Shown here: piece after piece, positions 26,401 to 37,100 of the stretch
How positions within the stretch are numbered: position 1 is the first letter of the stretch
Layout: each line of letters begins with the position of its first letter
Origin: Solea solea
Lineage: Eukaryota > Chordata > Actinopteri > Pleuronectiformes > Soleidae
Assembly: GCF_958295425.1 (NCBI RefSeq)
Contig: NC_081154.1
Location: 11,506,938 to 11,570,937, forward strand
Direction: 5' to 3'
Length of the DNA: 64,000 bases
Program-made: the position numbers and the translations under genes
The notes under the pieces: model-generated
The model's input: the letters and a program-made list of their open reading frames with translations, nothing else
Database searches by the model: none
Told to the model about the DNA's origin: nothing

Positions 26401-27319
26401 CTGAAGTACGTTTACTCATGTGTCTATTTTAATTTTTAATGCACTTTAGGCGAATATAAATATAAAATGTGAAGGGTAATGTGTTGGGAGGAGCATTGTT
26501 GCTGCTGTCGCGGCGAAACGGTCGTATCTGTCAAAACTACATTTCAAGCCGATATTATATGAGAAAATTGAGCCTTACGGTTATATTTATCATGTAGGGT
26601 TGCTGCATACACAACAGGACACAGTTCAGTGGCTAAGCAAGTGGCACAACATGCAGATTATTGTACCTGTACTCGTGAATAACTGTAGATTTTAATGTGG
26701 GCACATAACTATATGTTGGATTTAATGGCACATACGGCGGCGTATAGCCGTGCGCATGTTTATATATAACGTTATATCGTTAGAAGTATAATTAGACTGC
26801 CGAGCTAACCGCTGACACTCATATGACAAAGTCCGCTAAGCTCTCATTAGCTGGTTATAGCTACAGTGTAGCATATACCATGCTAGATTAGCTCGCCTGG
26901 GACCAGACTAAGCGCTGGAGACTAACGCGTCGCCTGGCTGTTAACACTGGTGTTACTTTAAATGTGTTTCATTCACAATTGACCCGCTAACGCTGGCGGT
27001 AGCAGAGTTACTTTGAAACTTCAGGTGAAGGGTCGTATTTAATTCTGGCACGGTTGTGTCCATGTTAACGTTATTACACACCACCGTTCATGCTGCATTC
27101 ATCGACTGGCTATTTAGGGGAAACGCGTTTCTGAGAACAAAATACCAAACCACTGACCACACGCTGAACTCCTCTTAACACTGTTCCCTCTACGGAAAGG
27201 CCTGCTTCGCTAGTTAGCTAACATCCTAACGTTAACTTCACAGTTAGCTGTCGTTGAAGCCAGACAGGTTGTCAAGCTCGAGCTAATGACGTTAGCGTAC
27301 ATGCTACCATGCTACTTAC

Positions 27320-27700
27320 GTTTTCCTGCTGCTGTGCGAATGTAGATCCAATCTTGATGATCTGCTGGCTTCTGCTTTGGTGTGAAGATATGTCGGTAAC
27401 CTAGCTATATACGGAGCTAACGTTAGCCGGATAGCTATGTTATGTTTCCTTATTTGACAAAAATAATCGAGATTGGCCTCAGATGAGCGGCGATAATTCC
27501 TTTCTCGGTGGTTCCCTGCTTGGACAGCGTTGATTTTTACGCATGTTTGAAGCCAGTTATGTCTCTCACATTAAATGAAGACAATTACGTTCGTTCCTAA
27601 ACAAATATGGACACAGAGAATTGGTTAAATTACACAACACTGGCAAATCTCGTACTTTCTTCCATTGAAAGGCCAGAGCTATCCTTCGACTTTGGGTGCT
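27320..27700 (-). other. ppm1b: ppm1b non-coding first exon and 5' end (upstream limit estimated)
   Basis: A consensus donor (AAAAC|GTAAGTAG) sits at 27319-27318 on the minus strand, in a GC/CpG-enriched zone upstream of the first coding exon. PPM1B in other vertebrates has a non-coding first exon separated from the coding exon by a long intron, and here the gap would be about 7.1 kb. The transcription start cannot be read from the sequence; the 27,700 limit is an estimate from where the CCAAT-box cluster begins. Confidence 0.45.
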
Positions 27701-27738
27701 GAACAAGAGGAGGTGTTATTTTTGGCATATGCTCTGTG

Positions 27739-27910
27739 ATTGGTTACAACGTCCAAGCAAAACGTCGGTTGATTGGCTACTTCTGATGTCACTTAGCTCT
27801 GCCCCTGTCTAAAACTGCATTTCCATTGGTCTATGACCACACTCCTATGATGCGCTGCCTCTGTAGAGAACACTTGTTTCTGTTATAAGCGTACACCGAA
27901 TCTGTATTGG
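27739..27910 (-). promoter_or_regulatory. CCAAT-box array and CRE-like site upstream of ppm1b
   Basis: Four ATTGG pentamers on the plus strand (27739, 27772, 27825, 27906) read as forward CCAAT boxes for the minus-strand gene. A CRE-like TGATGTCA lies at 27784-27791. CCAAT boxes are classic NF-Y sites and TGACATCA is bound by ATF/CREB-type factors. Placing a promoter here is inference from position just upstream of the presumed first exon. Confidence 0.5.
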
Positions 27911-28257
27911 GTAGGCGGAGTCTGTCTTCAAATATAATTATTTCACATCGTGATGGGAGATTTTAAAACATGACTTCGAAAGGTCAACATATTAATAAGG
28001 CCAATATTGGCACAACTTAAATGTATTTACTGCACAATCTCTCCTTTATATCCTTCGATGTCATCACCTATTGTTAGCTCGTATGTTGCCACAGACGACC
28101 TGAGTGCCCCGCAGTCAAGAACAAGCGCAGCCTAATTCAACTCTCCACCAGAAGCGGAATCATACGTTTATTTGTGCATACAAGGAATTTGACTGCGATT
28201 TCTAGAGGCTCTTGTATATATACAGAACACATTGTTTATTATGTATTTTGTATATAC

Positions 28258-28600
28258 TCTGCAAAAGTCTTCGGCCACTATTAGAGTTGTTGTTTTAGCC
28301 ATGTAGTATAATTATTTCTCAATCACTTTATTGGAACTCATCCAGAAAATATAGGAAACTAGTATCCAGTTTAAAAACAACTAATGTCACCAAAAGAAAC
28401 AGCTATTACAGGTTAAAATGTCAAGTATTTAGTGTGACCTACTCTTACACTTGAACGACTCTGGCTCTCTTTTACCTGCAGTGGCATTCCAACTGATGTT
28501 ACTGGTAAAACCTGTGTTTGTCCTAATATTTCATGTCAACAAAAATCTGCTGCATGTGAAATATTACACCAGGTTTATTGAGGACATGCTGTATGCACAT
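28258..28600 (+). mobile_element. Tc1-like element remnant
   Basis: Begins TCTGCAAAAGTCTTCGGCCA, a terminal sequence of a common fish Tc1 family, and continues through its usual leader (GTTGTTTTAGCCATGTAGTA). No transposase frame; right end lost near a TA microsatellite. Confidence 0.5.
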
Positions 28601-28610
28601 GTTGTTTGGG

Positions 28611-28622
28611 TATATATATACA

Positions 28623-28660
<38 letters not shown>
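28611..28660. repeat. (TA)n microsatellite
   Basis: TA repeat with two CA/GT interruptions; followed at 28,718-28,742 by an AAT/AAC stretch. Confidence 0.9.
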
Positions 28661-28661
<1 letters not shown>

Positions 28662-28839
28662 TTGAAAAACAACAAAACTGGTGGTTCCCTGAGACTTGCA
28701 CATTATTGTGTGTGTAATAACAACAATAATAATAACAATAATGTGCTATTGCCTATTAAAGCCACTGATTAACTAAATGTAGCCATGTTCAGGAATCTAG
28801 TTCCATACAAATTAAATCAATTTCAGTTAGGTTCATTAG

Positions 28840-28915
28840 GTTAAAGCCCTTCGAGGCAAATTGTGTTTTTATAATGTTGGGCTATATAAATAAAACTGAC
28901 TCGACTTAATTGTGG
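28840..28915 (+). mobile_element. LINE 3' tail fragment
   Basis: CCTTCGAGGCAAATTGTG and GGGCTATATAAATAAAACTG ending in a GACTCGACTT repeat; a common fish non-LTR tail. Confidence 0.55.
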
Positions 28916-30230
28916 AAGTACACCAATGTTTGGTGATAACTGCTGTGTTGTCTAGGTGTAGTTCACATGTGTTAGTCATCAGTCAAACCTAAAACCTTAC
29001 TGTTACCATAACCTAATAATTTACAGCAGGAAAAAAAGTAAATATTAGTGTATAATATATTTTACTGGGAATGGGAGGGTTTGCATCAGAAATATGGATC
29101 ATCCGTTGTAGCGGTTAAGAGGTGGAGCAGCAGAAAGAAAGAAAATCAGGTGTTCAGCATACAGGTAAGCACAAAAGTGGGACAGTCTCTCATTTGAACA
29201 TTGACCGCTGTTTTACAGAAGATACGTGGTCTTTTTGTCTGTATGCATCAGAAGAAAGTACAGCGTTATCTTGTCACCGATTATACCAATATAAATGTGA
29301 TAAGGCCGGGTAATAATTACTCCCACTCTTCTCTGCTCAGAGATTCAGACATTAATGGTCTACAGTAAAAAAAAAAACAATAAGGAAGTTTTTCATTTAA
29401 CTCCATACTTGTTCAAAGATCTTCAGTAGCTCAGGTGATTTCCCCCCATGTGAAAAATGAGTAACGTATTTTATGTGACCTCTTGTCAGTCTCTTTCCTC
29501 TTACTGCAAATCAACATAAAAACAATGAACTAAGCTGTTGTCTTATGGTAGCATTTACACAGACGCAAAGGGAAAGGGTTCTGCTATGATACAGTTATGT
29601 ACAAAAAAGATCTGGTTACGTAGTTCCAGTGCAAGCAGAGTTTGACCCATGTTTGACCCATGTCAATTTTTTACATCAATGTGTTGTACAAATAAGGACA
29701 ACACAAAAGCTCAGGGCCTGGTCGCTCTCTCACCTGCACACAACTGCACAGTCACTGCAGGAAATGAGAGTTAATGTTGATCATGTCCGTTTTTGGAAAG
29801 TAACTATGACTGTTTAGATGTAGCTGAAGCAAAAACCAAAAAGTGCTATACTGGGATTTATTTTAATAATATATTCAAACATCAGTTAATATGTGAGAAG
29901 CCACGACAAACATTTGCATAAACAGATTATAAATGTCTGTCTAGCAAAGACAAGCTCAGAAATAAAATGTAGGCTGTTCTCGTGAACAGAATAATGACGG
30001 CAGGAGATTAAAGCAACATACTAGATTGTAAAAGCATGTGTAAAGATGTTTAGTAAGATAGTGTATCAGTGAGTCAGTGTGTGTGGTGGTAGGTTGGGGG
30101 AAAGCAGGGCTTATCCGTTGTCATTTTGTGTTTCTCCTTTGGGATTAGATGAGTTATTTATGAAAAACTCATCAGATATCAGAACAGCTCCCCAAGGAAC
30201 TGCACAGGTCAGATTATGACCTTAAATACA

Positions 30231-30235
30231 GTGTA

Positions 30236-30267
<32 letters not shown>
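30231..30267. repeat. (GT)n microsatellite
   Basis: GT repeat with two TATG interruptions. Confidence 0.9.
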
Positions 30268-30269
<2 letters not shown>

Positions 30270-31049
30270 CAGAAGAGAGCCAAAAGAGTAGTATTTAATT
30301 TTCCAAGATGAGGGATTATCACTGGCTGAATTTGATCATTCAGCTCTGATCTCAGGATGTTCAATCACAGCTTATCCCAAATATTAAACTCTCTGTCTTT
30401 TGTCCCCTCTTCCCTTAATCCCTCACACACACACACACACACATACGCTTGCATCACTCCAACTGTCAAGCCTCTCTTTGAGGAAAGTGGCCTTAGACTG
30501 TGCTGTCAGGCTGGTGTGTGTTTGTTCAGCCACCTGCACCTCAGAGGATGGGTGAGGAGGGTGGAGGTTGTGGACACGGCTCAGGGACATGGGTGGGAGG
30601 GGCGTCAGCATCTTATGGAGGCAGCTGAGGAGAGTAAATTAAAAAAAATAAAACTGTTGCATCTAATCTGGAGCACCAAGAACAAGTGGCACACGCTCCA
30701 AAATTGGATCCCTTGTATTTACATGGATCTGCATGGGCTTAAATACCCGCCCTCCCCCTCCACACACACACTTAAAACAGCATTCTATTTCAAATAAGTA
30801 CACACTTACTGTATTACTGTAATACTGCCAAAAACTGTGATTGTGACGAAGGGATGGAGGGGGAAGGGGGTGACAGAGGGTCACTCTCGTTTTCAGTCTG
30901 GAGATCTGCACCCAAGACATCTGGGTCACATAATTACTGCAATCTTCTGCTTGTTCATTCCCAGCTTTAGGGGGTTTAGGGTGACACACACACACACAGC
31001 ATTAACTTATTGACCTCCATTTATTTGAACAGCATTTAACCTTACACAT

Positions 31050-31050
<1 letters not shown>

Positions 31051-31096
<46 letters not shown>
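31051..31096. repeat. (GAAA)n microsatellite
   Basis: About 11 tetranucleotide units. Confidence 0.95.
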
Positions 31097-32679
31097 CACT
31101 GGAGTGTGTGATATTGACCCATGTTATTATACACATTTTGCCTGAATAACTTAATTTAAAATGTAAAAAAATGAATGTATATGTGGCCTGAGTACAATTT
31201 ATATCAAACAATACGATGCATTACAAAAAGGCAAACGGGACAAAACAAATTGAAAAATCAGAGAACACATTTTCTGAAGTTAAATCCATCGGCTAGGTGC
31301 AGTAACACCGACCTCTAGCGGCGAAAGACTGGTTTTACAACTGCTTGGTCGTAACGCCTGGTGACTGACAGGAACCGGAACAGGAACATCCAGCGATATT
31401 TATTTCCAAAGTAAAATTCTTAATAAGAATATATACCGTGTGTTGTGCTGTATTTGTGTGTGTTGTATTTTTAGACATTTGTACAACAATGTGAATAATC
31501 TCGTTGTCAAAGAAAGAAATTTCAAATTAAAGGTCTCACGTTTTAATCGAAAAACATCAACTTTGAGACGTTCTGACCAGGACTGACTAGGTTGTGTTCA
31601 GGGCATCTAAGACTTCTAGCAAGCTGCATCCCTGCTGGCTTTGAAGCAAAAAAAAAACCTAGACAGTCGTGTCTTGAATTTATGGACATTTTTGCATTAA
31701 AAAGTGTGTAAATCTATTAGGAACAACATAAACAAATATGGATAAAGGGGATAAAAGAGCCATTAACAGAATTAATCATTCCTTAAAGTTCTCTAAATCT
31801 AAATGGAGCCATTCATTTTATGATTTACAGCTGTGCTTCTAAATGGCTACTTTACTAGGGGGAGGATATATGCCGGAAAACTGCAGAAGTCAACAAAGAT
31901 TGTTTACATATAGTTTCTTATGACTGGATCATACGTTTGTGAAGCCTTCATACATGCTGTGATGTCTGCCAATGAGCCTGCAGCAAAACCTTATGGTTTA
32001 ATTGAAACTGAGATTGTGAGTACAGTAGATTTGTGTTTTCACCAACATTTCTGTGGGAAATCCTGAAGAGTGAAAGCTGTTAATCGAACAAACACTTGTG
32101 GTTCGTGTCCACATATTTTTGACCAATAGTGTGTACACAGAAAGCCCTCCACATCCCTCGAGGGGCACGAGGCATAATTTAATGTGTACATTAGAGCAGC
32201 ATCCCTCTCTGGAGTCATGCCTAGACCTGAAAGACAAACAGCACATCAGGTCCAACCCAAAGCATGTTTCCGACTGACGCCTCCTTCAAAGCTGCAACAA
32301 GAGGGTTTGCTGCAAATGAAAACCCTTTCTTAACAGAGCAACAATACGGCACTGTCAATGCAAACACACGCACAGTAAAGTACTTAAGAGGCAGGCTGTA
32401 AGCTTCCAAGGACATGATTTATATTCTGAGAGCACTTGTCACTCCTCATTACAGTGCCAAATTGCCATATTTTGTGGAGGGTATTTTTTTCTTGCACAGG
32501 CCACAGTGTACATCAGGCCCCATTGATTACACTCCCCCTCACGAGCAACACAAAGACAGACAGTGACAGAAAGATGGAGTAGGAGGCTGGGAGACAGGGC
32601 AGGCTGTCAGTATTTGACACCAGAAAATGACTCACTGAGACTGGACGCCATAATCTGGCACTGCGTTGTTGTTTTTCTT

Positions 32680-33930
32680 TTTATTATTATCATTATTGTT
32701 CTCAGCATATTCATAATTCAACACAAGACATACAGGAAACACTAACATAAACATTCTGAATGAAAGAGAAGAAATCACATGACCCACTGGCCAGCGGAGG
32801 CTCTTGCGCCTCAGAGACATGCGGTGGTGATGTCAGTTTTAAAAAACTCAGAACTGAACACACCGGGTAGCTGGACGGGTCAACCAGCAACGTTTTGAGG
32901 CCATCTGGCAATGCTGTCATGAAGCAGGGGAGAGAGATAGAGACAAAAAAAGAAGTCTGGAAACAGCAAAAACCTGACTGGCAGCTTAAAATAACGAAAA
33001 GCAATGCCCAAAATAGATGTCCTAAGCAAATAGCAAAATGCATATGCTTATTTCTGCCTCAAAACATTGCCGTTACATCACAGCCTTGAGTGAAATATGA
33101 CGGATCCATGCCCTTTTCTGCTGCAAAAGAAGCTTTGCTTTAGTACCCAAGTAAGGGCTAGGTAGATACAGTCGCCCATAGAAATAGGATGAGTAGATTT
33201 ACAGTGCTGTAATGAGATATACAACATATTATACACCGGTCGATGAGGGAGGCATAGCTCTACGCTCAGTTTCCCTGTCACGTTCCATTCCCAAGCCTGC
33301 AGAGTGGTCATGATTAACTGACGGCTTTATACAAGGTTTTTGCTAAATAACGTCTGCAGGATGTTGTTCTTCAACATTGGCTCCAGCTCGTTGATGTAGT
33401 CTTCAGGATGAGCATGAAGCACGGGTGGGGGATCAGCAGTTATTTCCTTTAAAGGCCGCTGGTTCAGTCAGTGCATTTTAATTTTGCTTCCAAAGATCAA
33501 AGACCCTTCACGAATGAAAACCACGTCCCTCCCATCCTAGACTAATCCCCATGCCCCCCCCACCCCCACCCCAGCCGCATCCCAAAATAACTTTATACAA
33601 ACTGATTAAACTTCACAACAATTCACCAACAACACAAAGGTCACGTCGTTACATTCATCCATAAGAGCTAACAACAGCACGCATCACCTGTTGTTGGCAC
33701 AGTCTCTCTCACACACACACTCACGCACTCCCAGGGGATTTCAGACAGGCAGCACTTGCAGTCAGGTCAGTTTTTATGCCTCTATTGCATCATGGCTCAT
33801 CAGCGTTAAGTGTCTTTGAGGATTATAAATGTGATTTCAGGACTTCAAAGCAAAGGAAGGGCAGTATGAGGTGAGCTTGTGTTAGTGTGTATGCAGGTGT
33901 GAGTGTAGAGTCCGCAGTGTCAGTGTCCGG
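32680..33930 (-). other. mta3: probable mta3 3' UTR (end uncertain)
   Basis: Non-coding sequence follows the stop codon. Possible poly(A) signals on the minus strand are a variant ATTAAA at 33482-33477 and a canonical AATAAA at 32685-32680. Nothing decides between them. Confidence 0.3.
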
Positions 33931-34102
33931 TCAGTCATGGATGACGATGGGGCCTCGCATCCTCAGGCTGGGGTGAGGGTGTGGAGGGGCCAGGACGAGC
34001 CCCTGCGGAGGGCCCTGGGAGACCCTGCGTAGGGTGATCTGCTCACATGGCTGGCGGCAGGCGTGCCTCAGCTGAGAGCGGGAGAGCAGCCGTCTGGCCC
34101 TC
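33931..34102 (-). CDS. mta3: mta3 exon 19 (last; C-terminus)
   Basis: 172 nt including stop TGA at 33933-33931. [17 protein letters not shown] and then ITLRR occupy the place of MTA1 KIRKLLSSSETKRAARRPYKPIALRQ, but the basic RBBP4-binding core is altered. The Pro-rich segment and terminal IVIHD correspond to MTA1 IVIED. Acceptor TCCCCAG. Confidence 0.87.
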
Positions 34103-37100
34103 CTGGGGACGCGGAGACATGAAAGGACATGAGTGCAGGAGAACATACAGTACAACGATGCAAAACTACTATCAGTGAGTTCTTGACCTTGGATACAGTG
34201 GTTACATTTTTGGTACGCTCAAGTACTGCATTTTGGTTCCCTTTTAAAGGTCCAGTGTGTAAGAATGAGTGACATCAAATGGTGAAATCAACTGCAAATT
34301 GTAACTAAAGCCGTGTTTCCACTACATGGTCCCAGCTTGGCTCGGCTTGCCTCTGCTCTACACGCTTTTTGGTTGGTTCTCCATTACAATATAGTAGCTC
34401 CCCAACGTGCACGGCGTCATCACAGATGCTGCATGAAACTGCCGTGACTTCGTTTGATAGGCGACACACAAACGAGTGCCTAGTGACTTGTAGAGCAGTT
34501 GTTTTCGACGTACTGAATCATTAGAATCAGTTCATTAAAAAGATTTGCTCAGTACTCCATGACCGTCACTGAATTGAAATACAGCGGCAGCGTTTGTGAT
34601 ACGGCTCGTCACTCGTGGTCGCTGGATTTCAGCAGTGCTGTCGCTAAATACACTAGACTCCTCTGGTAAATGATGAGATTCTAGACATTTCCATGGCTAA
34701 ATGTTGGAGATTAACCCACGTTTTCAGGATTAAGTCAAGTTAGGTCTTTTTAACTGATCTACATTTCGGCATTGTTTGGCTTGATTCTTGTGCCGGACAT
34801 CGCGCTCATGACTCTTCCTAAAAAAAATACCAGATACAATCACTAATGGAAAAGCCAAATAACCGTGCCGTGCCGTTCTGTGCCGCACAGAGTCGTGTTA
34901 GTGGAAACACGCCAAACCCAAGTGCATCATGGAACTACTGATTTGTCAATTTGGACTGCTGTAGAAACATGGCAATGCAAGAGGGCAGCAAGCAAGACCC
35001 TTGCAATATAATATACTGTATAATATTTTATACATATAAAATGTTTATTCTTATAAAAAAACGAATTATTTTTATTTTAAAGCTTTCATACACCTTAAAG
35101 CTTTTCAAACACCTAAACTAAAATTTTCTGCCAAATGTTACACACTGGACCTTCGAATCCACTAAAAGGAAAATATAAAATAAAACTTTAAAACATAAAA
35201 TATTAGCATTTATTCAACCAGTGGAGAATATATCTGCAGCGACCAGACACATAACAATCTTGATTTAAATTTGTGTCAGGATGGTTTATCTCTCACTTTG
35301 TGCTTTCATTTATTTTTGTTCTACGACTTCATGGCTCCAGGAACGACTAATTAAAACTAGTCATTAACATTTACAAGCTGCTCATTAAAAGTGATGTCCT
35401 CATTTATACCTTAATTAAATCAAACCCATCATATACATAGCCTGGAACTGCTACTGACCACTCTGCATAATAAGAAGTCAGGGACTTTTATATCACTATC
35501 TTCCACTGTTTCCAAGGTCAGACATGAACTTCTATTTGCATCCTTTAGGCCAAACATGGTTGATTGTCCTTTAATGCTCAGGAATAACAATAGAAAATCA
35601 GCAAATGATTTTTTTTTAAACACCACATTTATTAAGATAATTAACTAATCTCATAAATGATACAATAATAGTGAGGAAATGCCTTCATGTTGAGACAAAT
35701 GAGGTCTGTTTAGTTTATTGTTTATTGTCAACATTTCGTTTGTCATTAGTGATTTTTGCAAACGCAAATGTGTGCATGTATTTTATTGGTATTATTTTCA
35801 AGCATTTTCCTTATTCGAAAAAGCAAGCTGCTTTTATTATGACAGATCAAGTTTTGTTAAACGACGCGAGAGAAGCTCATTAACATCATCAGGAAACATA
35901 TCTCAATAATGCAACATAAAAAAACGTACCATAGCTGAAATATTATGGTTAAATCTTTATATTGAACAAACGACAGCAGCTGAGCCTGTGGATAATGTTT
36001 GTGTGAATATATTATTTATAGAAGGCCGACCACAGGCTTAATGCTCTCAGTTTTTCTGGGTAATTATTACCGTGGCCATTCATTTGGTCTGCGTTTTTGT
36101 CAGATAATATAATTGGTCCAACAGCTGTTTGACAATAACGTCTGCGACTGAATTATTGATAGTTAATCACTCGATGGCATAACTGTAAAAACATTCGCAG
36201 TTACTCAACATGGGCTTAATGAACATCTTGTTTTGTGTTGTGTTCAGCGCACCTCCTGTGATGAGCAATGGCTTCACATGAAAGTGTTCACCTGCAATAA
36301 CTGCTGTATGTGAGACAATGACGGAGAAACTAATAAAGAGAGCAGAGCAGATTAAATGCGAGCAGAAAAGTTCAGGATTAAGGACACCATACCGAGGCTC
36401 GGGGCCACTGAGGAGCTAATTTCACTGACGGTGTGTTCTGTTCGGTGCATCAGTATCTACCTCTGCTCTGAAGTAAGAGACACAGACGTCTCTGCAGGAT
36501 TTGCAGGCTTATAAAATGGGCTCAGTGGTAATTTCCAGCCTGTGAGAGGAACGTTTTTTTAGCAGCCGCCACCGCCACTAAACCGCAAATGGAATCCATT
36601 TGGAGACAAACGTAAGATACATAACCAGAATGTACACATTATTATTCATTGTTCCCTATAGGCGGTCATCAACAGTCCACTAAATTTGCTTTCATATTCT
36701 TCCTCTGTCACTGCTCTCGCTGCAGCAGCACTAAGGATTTTCTCTCACGAAGAGGAAAACACATCAGTTCCGTTCAGATCCCTGCTGTGGCTAAAATGAG
36801 CACCGGATTACTTATGGAGACTCTGTGTACATTATGTGGCTGCAACGCAATCAATATATGAGAGACAGTGTATAATGTATATACCCTCTTACATGTACAG
36901 TCATGGTCTCTTTTATTTTTGTGCTGTACACTATATGTAAACGTGTGGAAATGGGAAATAAAGATCTAGATAATATGTATAAGACATGCAATGCACACAA
37001 AACATGGAGAAGAACAATAAACACTACATGACTATAAAATAAATGGACACGTTTGATGAGAATAGTATGTTTGACCATTTCCTGGTTGGTTATCTCCAAT

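Larger units (their letters stand above)
20192..27319 (-). other. ppm1b: ppm1b intron 1
   Basis: About 7.1 kb, AT-rich. It holds two degraded copies of a TTGCAGCCCTA-type hAT-like repeat (20,897-21,030 and 26,205-26,400), short GT and GA runs near 21,500, and GTTAGC-rich sequence close to exon 1 (26,750-27,310). Scattered open frames such as 21,766-22,266 show no coding character. Confidence 0.6.
28920..32679. other. intergenic spacer between ppm1b and mta3, no gene seen
   Basis: AT-rich, with GT (30,231-30,267), CA (30,424-30,442) and AAAG (31,051-31,096) microsatellites. A small CpG-containing patch lies at 31,295-31,395. No coding pattern recognised. Confidence 0.55.

Noticed and set aside
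30357..30797. 146-codon open frame in the intergenic spacer
   Set aside because: Includes a CA repeat and has no recognisable domain or splice structure; most likely chance.
31295..31395. Small CpG-containing patch that could be a promoter
   Set aside because: Only about 100 bp, with no adjoining exon or splice signal that I could support.
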